Below are positions 1-11,859 of a stretch of DNA of 64,000 nucleotides, one piece after another (position 1 is the stretch's first letter; every line of letters starts with the position of its first letter). The stretch covers positions 11,780,001 to 11,844,000 of the forward strand of contig OU452204.1 in NCBI GenBank assembly GCA_911728435.2, given 5' to 3'. The notes beneath the pieces were generated by a model. It was not told the origin of the DNA. It saw only the letters and a list, made by a program, of their open reading frames with translations, and ran no database searches. The position numbers were made by a program, and so were the translations under genes. The DNA comes from Apoderus coryli (Eukaryota; Arthropoda; Insecta; Coleoptera; Attelabidae).

Positions 1-735
1 TTTACAATGTTAGAGTTAATTTCGAAAATTTATGATTATGTCGTTATCTACAGGACAATATCTGGTAAAAATTCTGTTGCAAGTGGCATACATCCAATTC
101 AACACAAACCGTTCCCCATAAATAATTATGGAAGTGTAAACGCACTGTTTACCGAGGTTATAGTTGTTTTTGCCCATCAGCATTGCACCGTAGCGCTGAG
201 TTATAATTTAATCGGTCGTGCTATGAGACTTGGCCAAACCGCTGATTAATAGCAATTAGACACCAGGCCAACATTCCGTGGGCACCGATGACTTTTTTTC
301 ATCTTGCTGCTTTGGATTTCTTGTTCCTTTTTATTTACGTGTCTTTATTTTTGTATTATATTTGGTTTATAACCTATAAAACAGTTTTATGTCTTGCATG
401 TATACAAAATATTAAACGTAATTTTTTAGAATAATAATAAATTGGTTGTTCAATATCTGAAAGATTTTTCCAAATTAATACAGATTTAGGGAAAGTTTGG
501 ACAACTCTGCGCAAATATATCAAAAGATTTTTGATAGCTTTTTTGGACATCTATGCATGTATAGTATTAAAACTAGGTAGATCTTTAGGGAATTGCTATT
601 TAATAGCAAGAATGTATGAATGGTAGAAACTTCAGCAGGTACCATTTCTTGCCTTAACCGGTCAAAACGCTCGCGTGGGTAAAATTTACCGAAAGAGCAT
701 ATTTTGTGAAATATATCTTTTTCTAATTGAAAGGC
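1..735. other. AT-rich sequence, nothing recognised
   Basis: No coding region, RNA gene or repeat is supported here. The short open frames at the left edge have no family resemblance and look like chance. Confidence 0.5.
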
Positions 736-1099
736 ACTGTGGTTGCGTTCCTGATGAATTCTGAGAGTACCACAAAAGGTGTTCGCACGCACGAAGTACT
801 TCCAAGAAAATGAACTTTGGTTGTACGGAATACGCCGCAACAACTTCTTTACAGTAATTTGTTTGCCAGAAGTCACAGGCGAAATCAGGAATAACCACTG
901 AAAACGGTACATTACTCTTCATCATGACAATGCCAGCTCGCGTACAGCACTTCAAACAGTTGATTATTTGAACGAGAAAAATGTTGAAATAATATATCAC
1001 TGTCGGGATTCGCCTGATTTGCCACCTAACGACTTCTTTTTGTACCAAAACGTTATAGAAAAGTGTATGGACAGCGACTTTCCTCGGCTGGGCTTTTAA
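736..1099 (+). pseudogene. DD34D mariner transposase fossil (C-terminal half)
   Basis: In shifting plus-strand frames the translation gives TVVAFL, then TKGVRTHEV, then NNFFTVICLPEV, then the catalytic block LHHDNASSRTA and SPDLPPNDFFLY. These are the order and motifs of a mariner transposase, a DDE enzyme that cuts and pastes its own element. The second catalytic Asp is codon 926-928 and the third is 1031-1033. They lie 35 codons apart, which leaves 34 residues between them (DD34D). An in-frame stop sits before KRYITLHHD and another ends the TKGVRTHEV segment, so the gene is dead. The N-terminal DNA-binding half and the first Asp were not found. Minus-strand open frames over this interval are antisense shadows. 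Confidence 0.85.
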
Positions 1100-1216
1100 A
1101 AACCATTTTTCTGAGCCCAATATTCTTCATGAAATCAATTATTTTTCTTGGTGAACTAGTTTCTACCAGCTCACTCTTCGGAGGAACTTTAGATCCTCTA
1201 ACTTATTCTACTCAAT

Positions 1217-1415
1217 AAATGTAATTTTAGCTAACGTTCTGAAGATGCCGACCGCGTTGCTGAAAGTAGGAGAATAGAATAAATTATTCTACTGAGGTAA
1301 TGCTTGTTTTGAATATAAGGGAGCGTAATGCATAGACATACAAATTTGTATTTTCACCAATGAGAGTGTTCGGCATCTTCAGAACGTACCGTTAGTCGTA
1401 GCTAGAATTACATTG
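1217..1415. repeat. Imperfect inverted repeat, possible MITE
   Basis: The left arm (about 1217-1252) contains GTTCTGAAGATGCCGA and the right arm (about 1366-1415) contains its reverse complement. Both arms also share a gtaatt.tagct block, and about 110 bases separate them. This is the layout of a short non-autonomous DNA element, but no target duplication was identified. Confidence 0.45.
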
Positions 1416-3291
1416 TGCTTATAGGCACGCATACATCAACATTTTTGAAACGAAATATTTTCAAGAAGTTCTGTCGATTCTCGACAAGTTTTCTTCTTTT
1501 ATGGTCGAAGAAAATCCTAAAAAGTGCTAAGTGTGAGCTTTTCCACAGTATTTAGAATTTAACAAGAATAATTGTATCTCTGCATGTTATTATCCAACAA
1601 GTCTAAGCGCTTTTACGTGGAGATGTTTTAGCTATTTTAATTTTTTGGCGATTGATCAAAACGAAATTTTTTACTCTAATTTTTCACCAATTTTCATTCA
1701 ATATTGGTATCATTGATGGTTATTGGATCATCTTTTTTTTTCTTTAAGCAATGTTGCTGTTACCTCTTAGAGCTGTTGCTATAAAAATTAGGCAAGTAAT
1801 TGATGCATGCTTGATGATGACCCAATTTTAGTATTAACGGTCGTTGCTACATAGTTTATTCAAATAGTTGGATAGAGCGAGAAGGCGCCCAAAATTGGCC
1901 GATGCGATCTTTCTTTAAAACCTCTGTTATTGATTCAACTGATTGATGATGATTGAGGAATATTTTAAATATAGGAGGAGAATTGGGGAATATTTTAAAT
2001 ATAGGAATATACAACTGCCAAATTTATTTATTTTTAATTTTTCCATAATGAATATATTAAATAAAACAATTTTCCTCTACCTCTTAAGGGCTATAACTTA
2101 AAGGGATGGAGGTTTTGAACAGGTATGAACTCTTTAAATTGAACTAAGTCTTAGTTGTTTTTGCGCATAAACTTACGCGATATTCGACAATATATTTTGA
2201 GGAAAATCTAAACCGAAATATACATTTAAGATACAATTTTGGATTATTTATACAAAAGTTCAGTCGATGTATTGAAATTATGTGAAATTAACATACCGGT
2301 TGCCTGTCATTGCTATAGTTCTTTCGGAAAATCTCTGTATTATCTTTCTCGATCCAGAAGAAAATCCTATTAAATCTCTGCTACTTCAGTAATTATTACT
2401 TTGTGTCATGCTGAATCCATCTAGCAAAAATCTTTAATCTAAACCATCCTGTATATAATTTTCAGACTGTAAATCATGTTGTAGGTGCTTCAGCTTTTTT
2501 TTAGTTCCCTCATAATATCCAGGTATGTCGGAGAAATAACTTGCGCTAATCAGTTATTAACTTAAATACCTTTTTGAGTGTATGAAAAAATTTATATATA
2601 AACAGAAAATAAATAAAAAGAAAATAAACATACTGAACACAACCAATTTACTCTGACTGACCTTTCAACTAACTAGCATTTTATATACGGGGAGTAATTA
2701 TCAGCTAATTATAGAGACGCTTACAGTTCATATCATTTACCTGTAGCTTATACTGTTATAACCATCAAGATAAGCAAGCATTGAGAAATAAGTAATACAC
2801 GTTTAGGTTGAAACTTGAAAAAAATGTATTAACGTGTGGATATTTTGTTGGTTGATTTGAAGACATTATTAAATATACTTCATTATGGAATAACATCAAA
2901 TTATTACAACACTATTGAGAGTTAGCATTTTTAAAATATTCCCCAAATCGTCACTTTTTTCATTAAAGTAAAGCCATTAGAAAAGAAAACAGATTTGTGT
3001 GTTATTCTTATGGAATCTACTCGCTTAAACAACATACCAACTTACAATGCAAGGCTGCCAGACTGTTTTTCAAATTATCGCTATTCTACACTTCGTACTC
3101 ATTATTCGCGCAATACCGTAATTAATGCGAAATCTATTTACACCCGACACACTCGCAGATGCTTCATAAAACATAAATTTTAATTCCCCAAGTATCTTTT
3201 ATTTTATTTTTGCTAAAATAATTTGGTTCCTCCAAAAATTCTATATTGTTTAATTTCATTCAATTCAATTCATTTAAAATCTGGCACCAAT
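1416..3291. other. AT-rich intergenic DNA with one tiny mariner scrap
   Basis: Mostly unassigned. Around 1858-1906 the plus strand reads NSWIEREGAQNWPMRS, which resembles the RWIGR..P..WP.RS block before the third Asp of DD41D mariners. It is only about 50 bases, so the call is weak. Nothing else is recognised. Confidence 0.35.
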
Positions 3292-3845
3292 CAAGAAAAA
3301 TTGCGAAAATCGGCGGATGCCACACTTTATTTGAAGATTTTCACCGTAAACATATTCCAACACATTTTCCTCAATAAATGCACACATTACACAACAGGTG
3401 TACACATGGAACATTATTAGATACTTGATTTGCTAACAAATTTAATTTACTCCCACAATAATATAACAAATAAGTATTAAAACATTATTTAATCAAAAAA
3501 TACTACTAATTTATACTTATTTTTATTTTACTACTATTCACATGAACTAAATATGGCAGAATTGTTTTTAAATGACACATGTTAACACATTTGGCATTCG
3601 AATATTGATTTTTTACCGTCTTCATCGGACGGGTTACAATTTCAATAATAATAAATGAAGTTCAATGACCCCGTGAGTAACAATATGTGCAGACGGGCTG
3701 CAATTTCAATAATAATAAAAAACGTTCAATGAACTGGGTCATAGAGATGCAAGAAATGTATTGATATATTCCATTCGATCTCAATTTCTTTTTAAGGTTG
3801 AACTATTGTCTCGAGGATTGCAACTGAGTCTATTGACCGCTTGTC
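3292..3845 (+). repeat. Dispersed repeat family R1, copy A
   Basis: The sequence from tcaagaaaaattgcg to ccgcttgt recurs at 63,557 and its second half at 50,747, all in the same orientation. Near its end, short units of the type 'cagacgggctacaatttc' followed by aataataa..gttcaatga occur twice in tandem. No coding potential is visible. It may be a non-autonomous element, but its class is unknown. Confidence 0.75.
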
Positions 3846-4226
3846 TTTTTAAAAAATTAACCTTTCCTGCCGTATTTTACTTGAAGCTCAATACTACTTC
3901 AGGAATATAACTTTATATGTATGTTGTGGTTACGACGGTCATATGAGAATTTCCTTTTTTGAAAGGATCTGTTCTACAAAAATTCCCCTCACGGGATATT
4001 GAGAAAAATCCCCATTATTTACATCGACCACCCTAACCTGTAGCGTTCAGTTCTGTGTTAGGTGTCAACGTCCGCTGGCGCAATAAGTGCTAGCCCAAAA
4101 ATAAATTTTCGCCGTCGTGCTAAGGCTACACTTGAACATAGTAAGCCGTATCTCCACTGAAAGATTGCAACTTGTCTTGGCAACTCGTGTGAAACTCACG
4201 AGCCTCTATTTAGCACAAAGAAAAAT

Positions 4227-4400
4227 CGGAAGCATAAATATTGGGTACGACCAAACCTCCAAGAATGAACCCCTCATGGAGGAATTAGGCTATTAAATTA
4301 TTTGACAAGAGACGACGCGTTAACAGGACGAATTTAAGATGGACAAATTATAAATTTTCTTCGCATGTCAGATTCTCATTCCTCAAACTTGTTGCACCAA
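4227..4400 (+). pseudogene. PIF/Harbinger nuclease, N-terminal remnant
   Basis: One plus-strand frame reads KHKYWVRPNLQE, stop, HGGIRLLNYLTRDDA, stop, then INFLRMS..SSNLL. The sequence of motifs (YWVRP, then LL..L..ED, then NFLRM...F..LL) is that of the region ahead of the catalytic domain in Harbinger/HARBI1-type nucleases. Two stops interrupt it, and the DDE domain is absent. It runs head-on into a remnant of the partner protein on the other strand (4383-4538). I infer a deletion derivative that kept both gene starts. Confidence 0.55.
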
Positions 4401-4538
4401 AAATTTTTTATTTTTATAATTTCCATCGGATAGATTCCATAGTACACTTATTTTGTGATACAAATCATTTATTTGATCAAACAAATCGTTCGTCCACGCA
4501 ACAGACGACATGTTTCCAGTTTCAATCGATGGTTCCAT
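4383..4538 (-). pseudogene. PIF/Harbinger partner protein (MADF/Myb-like), N-terminal remnant
   Basis: This minus-strand frame opens with MEPSIETG and continues with VAWTNDLFDQINDLYHK and LWNLSDGNYKNKK. The pattern W..DLF...I.LYHK...LWN..D.NYKNK is the start of a MADF-type DNA-binding domain, as found in the accessory protein encoded by Harbinger elements. It ends after about 51 residues, far short of a full protein. I chose the ATG at 4538 because the family-like residues begin there. It converges with the nuclease remnant at 4227-4400. Confidence 0.5.
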
Positions 4539-5220
4539 CTGCGCGTCTACACAGAGCAAATTAAAAGTCGGCAACAAGCGTTTTCTTTGATATTTACCGC
4601 CAAAAATAGAAACACGACACTCAACATTTGTTTATAACTTTTGTTGCCAACTTAGCTTGTTTTCAGATTAATTCAGAAACTTCTGTCACCAACACGTGTT
4701 GACATCACAAAAGTTGGCAATTTTCTTTTGGTGGATACCCGACTTCAAACTTATATGTTATGTTGTATCAACTGGCCGTTTAAACTTATTTACCTAGTTA
4801 TGAACTGACGCAAACACAGGAACAGATGTGCCATGGCGGTAATGTCCAGTTCAGGTTTGATCCTTTCTGGTGTTAAGTCTATTGAAAATAAGTGATTAAT
4901 TACCTCTCCAAACTCACTGTTCCATTTGTCTCAGTAAACAAAGATTTTTGTTTTAATCCACATTGAAAATGAAGCCAAGTGATAGATATAACTTACTCTT
5001 TGTTAGATATTTATCAAGTGATGAAGTTTAGTAATAAAAAAAAAAACATTTTCCATGCTATGAGCGTAATTGGATTTTCTAAACACACTTTGTAGATTGT
5101 GGTGGATTCATTTAGGTCATTTAGCCTATCAACTAAAGAGATCTTTAGTGAATGACTTTAATCTGGAGTTCACGCAATTATGGCTCCAAACTATTCATGA
5201 AGTTGGTGGTAGTCGGGTTT

Positions 5221-5325
5221 TAAATGCACCATCAGAAGACCTTTTCAGTGGTTTCTGTGGCTTCATCGCAAAAACGACATTTATCGCCCTCACTCAGGCC
5301 CATCTTTTTAAGACGGTATTACACA
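5221..5325 (-). pseudogene. LINE C-terminal cysteine-motif fragment
   Basis: The minus strand reads LKKMGLSEGDKCRFCDEA, then TETTEKVF and WCI. The block MGL....CRFC....ET..H.....C is typical of the zinc-binding tail after RNase H in R1/I/Jockey-type LINEs. Flanking frames are broken, and no polymerase domain adjoins it. It is a short orphan fragment. Confidence 0.5.
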
Positions 5326-6709
5326 TAATTTCATACTGACAACGCGAGGGAAGTGACCAATCGCCTAGGCTTCTGCATCGCTGCACTGCATGTACTAAAA
5401 CGTATGTTCTGCTACATTAGATTTGTCTAATCTGTCGTACTTTAAATGTGCTATAAGTTCCTTATGTCACTCGTCAGTCTTTCAACTAATTTATATACCA
5501 GATCTTGCCTAGCCTTGAACTAGATTTTAAAATCCATTTTTCTAAATATTTCACTTAAACCGAGAGTATATTTTGGAAAATATAGTATAGAAATTAATTG
5601 AATTTTTTCCGAAAAGATGTTTATTTTTAAGCCAATACTACAATCTGTTATTTCATTTCAAAGCACTCATTGTACGGATTGAGGTACGCTATTAAGATGC
5701 AGAGTTTTGGAGTATATTCGATCATCCGGTCACGTTTCTTATGTAGCCAACAAATATTTTCACGAAACCGTATTTGAAAGCCTCTTTTGGATCAGCTCTT
5801 TATTTTTCTAATATGACTTAAGAAAGGGAAATGTCAATCCTCATTAACAAACCACCACGAAATTGTAAACCTCCTTTAAATAGTTTAATGGATACTACAC
5901 AAGTCAGTAAGGGAGAATTCCCAAGAAAACAAGTTTGTTGTGTTAATTGCACGACAAAGATCATCTTCAAATCACCCATTCTAACATTTGAACCTATCTA
6001 GTTTCTTTTTTTTAATTGTTGCGTAAGTTTTTGACGAACATAACTGAGTTTTTAATAAGGAAATTCACAGTACATACACTCTGTATGACTATTAAAATCA
6101 TGAAATCGTACGTGAAAATCCTAACTGGGAAAACTCACTTACACGCCATTGCATTTTCATACAAACTCCCAACCAACTCCAACTCAATTCCATTTTCTTA
6201 AATTATTGCGAGAAAGTTTAAGTGCGTCGCGCGCTATACTTACGGGTCTGCGAAACAATTCCCATTAAAATTCCATTTGCAAGTGGAAATTTCGGGATTT
6301 TATGGATATATACATGTGTATATGTGTATATTTATATATATGGGTCGCCTTTTCTTTTTCGTGAAAATTCTATTACAACAGTCGTTTGTTCTTTTCTTAT
6401 CAATAGCACACATTTCGCAAATAGCTAGCCATCAATACAGTTAGCACAAATCCTTTATTTGAATATTAACGATATTTTTCCAGTTTTATATTGAAACATT
6501 TATGCTCTTTCTTACGGATAAATTCAATACTTTATTGTTCGCATTAGTGCTAGTAAAAGGAAGGAAAACACTTGGTGATTTGTAAAACCCTTCATCAACA
6601 TTTTTTATAAACTACTATGATGTATAAATTGCGCGGATTCATCGATTCTGACACATATTTCTTTAGTTAAGTTGGTAACATATTTATTTACTAGTGAACG
6701 CTAGTTTTT
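5326..6709. other. No recognised gene; short TA/TG-rich tract
   Basis: A short 'tatata/tgtata' tract lies near 6,303-6,341. I saw nothing else that could be supported in this stretch. Confidence 0.4.
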
Positions 6710-7504
6710 GTGAACATCCAAAAGGTATTTTCTCAATTTTTACAATGTGATTCTGTTGTGCAAAGAAATGTTATTTTATTTTGTTTGCGGAATGAATTTT
6801 CTGCTGCTAAAATGTTCAGAATGTTGCAGAGTGCTTTTGGGTGGCAAGCTTTATCAAGACCAATAGTATTTGACTGGTATAAACTGTTCAACGGAGCTCG
6901 ATAAAGTGTAGAAAACGAAGCATATCCAAGACGGCCAAAAACATCAACTGATGAACAACACGTGAAGCAAATCAAGGATTTGGTGCTCCAAAATCGTCGA
7001 TTGACAATTAGAGACCTGGTTAAAATTATTGGAATTTCGTTTGTTCAAACAATTTTGAAAGACGATTTGGATCTGAAAAGTGTCAAATCTCGTGTGGTGT
7101 CAAAAACGCTAAATTTTTTCCAAAACAAGTGTTACTGTCAATGAAACAATGTTTTCTGACTACATGAATAATAGGAAAAGCATAATAACTGGAGATGATA
7201 CTTAGGTCTATGCTGACGATCCCACAGATCAATCGAGCGAATATCATGGCAAAGGGGAAACACGCCAAATCGCAATAAAGTCATTCAAACATCAAGGTCA
7301 TATTGACAGTTTTTTCGATTATTGTGGTGTAGTGAATTCCTTCTACCGGGCCCAACTGGGAGTATTATTTGAGTGTTGTGTGGAGCTATATTCGCCACAA
7401 GGGGCCAGAATTGTGAAAGACAACTGTTTTTGCACAACGATGATACGACATCTCAAACTGCATTGGTTTTTCCATATTCCATTTCCATTTAGAGATGATA
7501 ACTT
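6710..7504 (+). pseudogene. Mariner transposase fossil, N-terminal and central part (split gene, part 1)
   Basis: The translation gives QRNVILFCLRNEFSAA, then the helix-turn-helix stretch QIKDLVLQNRRLTIRDLVK, VQTILKDDLDLKSVKSR and KTLNFFQNK. After a damaged section, shifted frames give GDD.. (normally GDETW), a QSSEYHGKG-like block, and LHNDDTTSQTALVF, the degenerate form of the LHHDNAPSHTALV catalytic block. Several frameshifts and stops are present. The frame ends in FRDDNF at about 7504 and resumes at 8837 with FAKNSMHI, so a LINE has split this gene. Confidence 0.8.
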
Positions 7505-8836
7505 TCCGTCAGAGTGAAGGAAAGCGGTGGTGCAGCCCCTTCCGAAAGCTTCAGTTGTGAACAGTTTTTCTGATTTGAGACCTATAAGTCTGCTGCCATT
7601 ATTCTTTAAGATTTTTGACAAAATCATATACAAATTCAAATTTTTTTAAATGATTGGAGCCTTCTACCTACTTGTCAGTCGAGCTTTCGGAGAGGACTGG
7701 GTACAGCGACGGCTTTCACCAAGGTCTTAGATTAGATTATTCTGGCCGTTGATAAAAGAGAGACTGTAGCTTTAACTTTGCTGGACTTCAGCAAAGCCTT
7801 TCATATAATTGACCATGATTTACTCTGTGCAAAGTTGAAATATTACGGTTTTAATCAAACAGCAGTTGATTTCTTCAGAAATTATTTGGTGGGTCGTTCG
7901 CAGACTGTTGTTATCGATGGCACGCATTCAGAGAGTCTGCTTCTTATCAAAGAAGTTCCGCAAGGTTCTATCCTAGGGCCATTACTTTTTGTGGTATTTA
8001 CAATAGACATGGTGGACTGTCTGACAGGTTGTAGTATGCATAAGTACGCGGACGACACACATATATATGTAACATTCACGGGATGGTTCTGTCACTGCTG
8101 AGAGTAATCTGAATCGAACACTTCACACTGTTAGTTATGTGAGAGTCTCGTTCTAGGTCATTGTAACTACTGCGATATAGTCTATGATGCTTGCTTAGAC
8201 TTGCGAACGTCTGGTAAAATTCAAAAGATACAGAATTCGTGTGTTCGCTTTATCTTTGGCTGAGTGTTCGCGATCATGTGAGTCCTTATATTAAACAACT
8301 AAATTGGCTCAAAATGGAAAAACGAAGAACTTTACATGCGGCTTGCATGATTCACAAAGTGCTTTCAACGGGATATCCGACTTATTTTCGAGATAAAATG
8401 ACATACAGATGGGCTGATCACGACAGAGACAATGTTCCTCCGGACCGGACGGCTTTGTTCCAGAGGTCAGTTTCTTACGAGGAACCGTGTCTTTACAATG
8501 ACGTACCACTTCATATGCACCGGCTCAGTCAGGGAGGTTTCAAGCGACAATATAAATGGTTTTTGTTTAGTCTGCAGCTTTGGTTTAGTTAAATTTTTCT
8601 TTTGTTTCTTTTTTGCATTGCTGGGGTTTTAAATAGAACCACCTAAATAGAATTAAGTATAACTTCATGTAATTGTTGTTGCTTAGTTACGAAAACATAG
8701 TGTAAATAATACTCAGAAATTATGTATTTTTGTTGTGTGTATATTGTAATAATTGTGTTCTACATGCTCGGTTAAAATATCAGCTACGCTGACTTTCGCC
8801 GAGTTGAAAATAAAGTCCTTTTCTTATTATTCTTAT
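7505..8836 (+). mobile_element. 5'-truncated LINE inserted in a mariner
   Basis: The insert begins in the middle of a LINE and ends with an ataaag signal and a TTATTA-type tail (cttattattctta) near 8,834. It splits a mariner between FRDDNF (7504) and FAKNSMHI (8837). The sequences at the two edges, 'gataacttt' and 'ataatttcg', could be a short decayed target duplication. The insert carries the reverse transcriptase remnants described separately. Confidence 0.75.
7517..8592 (+). pseudogene. LINE reverse transcriptase pseudogene with internal deletion
   Basis: The polymerase copies LINE RNA into DNA at the target site. Visible in order are WRKAVVQPLPK, SDLRPISLLP, LLDFSKAFHIIDHDLL, VPQGSILGPLLF and KYADDTHIY (the YADD catalytic pair), then a frameshift near 8083 and SVTAESNLNRTLHTV. 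The sequence then jumps, without the usual palm-to-thumb stretch, to ESLVLGHCNYCDIVYD and IQNSCVRFIFG, followed by the C-terminal DHVSPYIKQLNWLKMEKR region. The jump near 8,135 removes part of the post-YADD region (size not measured). The clade is Jockey/CR1-like; I cannot name it more closely. Confidence 0.85.
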
Positions 8837-9089
8837 ATAATTTCGCCAAAAATTCGATGCATATCTTTATACAATCACCGTATTCATCTGATTTATCACC
8901 GCGTGATTTCTAGCTATTCAGTAAAATGAACATACAGCTCCGATTTTGAATCGGTTGGGGGAGATAAAAGCCAAACCAAAGAAGGTATTTCTAGAATTGG
9001 AAAAAGCTTTGAATAAGCTTGTAACTAATAAAGATTTTTATATTGGTTTGAGTTCTTGCCCTGTGCACGTCTTAAACTGGTACAAATAA
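8837..9089 (+). pseudogene. Mariner transposase fossil, C-terminal part (split gene, part 2)
   Basis: This resumes the mariner interrupted at 7504: FAKNSMHI, QSPYSSDLSPRDF, stop, LFSKMN, then FESVGEIKAKPKKVFLELEKA. PRDF carries the third catalytic Asp. The usual Trp after it is a stop codon (tag). The end is at the stop near 9087. The end differs from the common family ending, so some rearrangement near the C-terminus is likely. Confidence 0.75.
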
Positions 9090-10560
9090 TTACTTTTTAC
9101 AGTATTCTTCGCATATTTATTACGTTGTGGTAGATTCCGCAACTGAAGAGATGAACCTAATTTGACACCAAAAGCATTGCCTAAACCATAGCAAAGTGCA
9201 AACCTTACTACGATCTAGAACCCTCACGGATCTCCCTTTTATTGCGATCGAACTAACAATCCAAGTGATTGTTTGGTGGAATGATTTTGTTGCTCTCAAA
9301 ACTTACTGGTTCTCATCAGTATAGCGAAGAAGCCATAAATATAGCATTAGAGTGATGTTTATAAGTCCTGTGGACTATAAATGCGGGGTGTTGGCGACCT
9401 AAAAGACTGTCACTTTTTTGCTTTGTATCTAAAAGTTATGAGTTGTATAAACACCTATATTTTGGTCTACATTGTCGATAATATACTATGTGTTAATCAT
9501 TATCCTTTATATCCACTATCCATTATAAGTTGGCTAAACCCGCCTTTCGTTAGAAATAATGAACCTGGAGCGTTTTTTCTGCCAAATATTAAGGTTTTTC
9601 CCAGAAACGCCTCAATTTATGGGTGACTTTTGGCCCTCACTGTATATTCTTCATAAGACTATAGATTGATTTTTGACATATTTAAATTTGTGTTCAAAAA
9701 TTACCGAATGGTGAGTGTAAAACAATTCCCATTATTTTTATTTGGTTATAGAAAAAATATAACATGAATTGTTAGTATACTTTGCATGTAAGTTAGGCAA
9801 TTTTTACACAGGGTGATCAGTGATCAAGAATAAAAATAAATTTGAGAAAAGCACTCTTTCAAGGAACAATAATTATACGCTAATAATAATTTTGCTGATA
9901 TTTTAAACAAAAGAGAATTGAAACTTTTATGTATTACTCATTATCTCTAATAACTATACTCTTTATAATATTATGCCTTGTCACAAATCATAAAACAACA
10001 CAGAAACAATTGTCTTATTGCAAAATTAACCCTTCGGCGTTATATAAACATAAAATATACTCTCATATATAATACACACGATGCATACCAATGGGTAATT
10101 AACGAATATAATTATGCATTTAATAAAACGGCTCGAGGTGTATCGATAATTACTGCGTTTGGGATCATTTTCCTTCTAGTAAGACCATAAAACAAAAACT
10201 TGATATAACATAACAACGAACTGGGGAAAATAATACGAAAAAAAAACTGTAGCGATATAATAATATTCACAAAATCGTGACAATGCCTGAAGTAACAAAT
10301 TAATGAAATTATGAAAATACTTATACCTATATATTCGATATATAACTAGCGAAATTGCAAGGCGTTTATTATGAGTTGAATTATGACACATCAATATGCT
10401 AAAGTTTGTTGGAATAACAAAGCAAAACTTAAGTAAATACTTACTCCAATCAATTATTAATTTAATCAATTTTCTCCTATATTAAATAGTTTATGATACA
10501 TTTCGAGTGATGTCAATTTGATTGATATAAATATTTTAACAGACCGAAAAAACCAACCAA
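9090..10560. other. No recognised gene
   Basis: A short sequence near 9,618-9,644 (gtgacttttggccctcactgta) is closely matched near 13,850-13,873 and may be the end of a small DNA element. The rest is unassigned AT-rich DNA, and a 97-codon minus-strand frame at 10,176-10,469 has no family resemblance. Confidence 0.4.
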
Positions 10561-10704
10561 CAAAGATCCCACGTCATCAACAGAAAGATCAGTCACCAAA
10601 TTAAAATATTAGTCGTCAATCTCAGAAGATGTTCAACGAAAGATTATTTGACAGGACTCGTTTCTATGGTCTTCCTAAGATCCATCCGAATCTAAAATAT
10701 CGAT

Positions 10705-11150
10705 AGGAACTGTGCGAAAACTAATTGAAGAAAATCATCATGTGACATATCGTGAAATCGAGGCAAGTTTAAGGATCCTGATGACCAGCATAAACAAGAT
10801 TTTGCACTAGCATTTGGATGTTCGTTGACAGGTGCTCAAAAAAAGCTCGAGTCGATTGGTGCCAAAAATGCTTAAAAAATACAACTGTGCTGTCACCTGT
10901 GACGATGCTGTATACTGACACTCGTCTGTCGTGGATTTATGCCTTTGAGCCAGAAAGAAAAGACCAATTGGCAGTTTGGATGTTTCAATGTGAAGAAAAG
11001 CCGACAAAAGTTACTCGTTCCCGAACCGTTAAAAAGCAAATTGTAGCATTTCTTCGCAGTCATGTCGCACCTGTGGCTCTAGAAAATCAGGAGACCGTTA
11101 ATTCAGGATGGTATACGACCATTTTTTTGCCCCAGGTTTTTGGTAAATAC
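10705..11150 (+). pseudogene. DD34D mariner transposase fossil
   Basis: Reading across frameshifts gives VRKLIEENHHVTYREIEASL (helix-turn-helix), then TSINKILH, QKKARVDWCQKCLKKY, SWIYAFEPERKDQLAVWMF, KPTKVTRSRTVKKQIVAFL and QETVNSGWYTTIFLPQVFGKY. This is the standard mariner order. The HHDN block that should follow is missing. Instead the sequence switches at about 11,150 to a different transposase tail. Stops after ILH and in the linker make it non-functional. Confidence 0.85.
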
Positions 11151-11250
11151 GTTTCCTCGGCCAAAAACTCCAGATTTAACTCCACTGGACCTCTTTCTTT
11201 GGGGGCATTTAAAAACTGAAGTATAAAACTCAGCCAGTTGGCTTTTATTT
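11151..11250 (+). pseudogene. C-terminal scrap of a second, DD41D-like mariner
   Basis: Directly after VFGKY, in another frame, the sequence reads TPDLTPLDLFLWGHLKTEVY. The block PDL.PLDFFLWGHLK..VY belongs to DD41D-type mariners. DD34D mariners instead read YSPDLAP.D..LF. Two fossils from different clades therefore abut here, by nested insertion with deletion or by recombination. Confidence 0.6.
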
Positions 11251-11859
11251 GTACGGGTTGTCCTGCAGCATGCACAAGAGTATTATTAAACCATTTGTAT
11301 GAGATTAAATAGTTTTTACTAAAAAAAATGCTTAATTTTTAATTCAAAATGAATGATTAATAATTTTTTATTATAATAAAAACTTTGTTTTTCCGCTATA
11401 TTATAGAGTAAGATACTGCATTTTTACCAATTTTCAATTTGGCTCTAAAATTAATCTTTAATTGGAAATGTGAGGTGAGTGTAACAAAAAATTCAAATAG
11501 CCAGGCCTAACTGTCTATTTATGCCCTCTGAAAAAATTATATCAGATTATTGAAAAATCATATACAGGGTGAAGTGTTGAATATGAAGCAGTCCCACCAA
11601 TTTTCTCGAAGACGGACCTGGATTTTCTCAATTCTGAATATGTCAGTTAGTTGCCAGGCACCAATACACACTTTTATAAAAAAAATGAGATAAATCGACT
11701 TAATCATTGAAAAGATATGACGAAACATTGTTTTGGGGAAGATCCATAATTCGCCTTGTATATTAATAATGAAAACAAGGAGACAGTTTTTAATAGTCAT
11801 TTGACAATCCTCTAATGTGCCTCTCCTTATGGTAGAAGTATGTACAGTTCCTCGTGACT

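Noticed and set aside
520..1120. Two minus-strand open frames
   Set aside because: They lie antisense to a clear plus-strand mariner fossil and have no motif of their own.
10176..10469. 97-codon minus-strand frame
   Set aside because: AT-driven composition (I, Y, F, K rich) and no family resemblance; likely chance.
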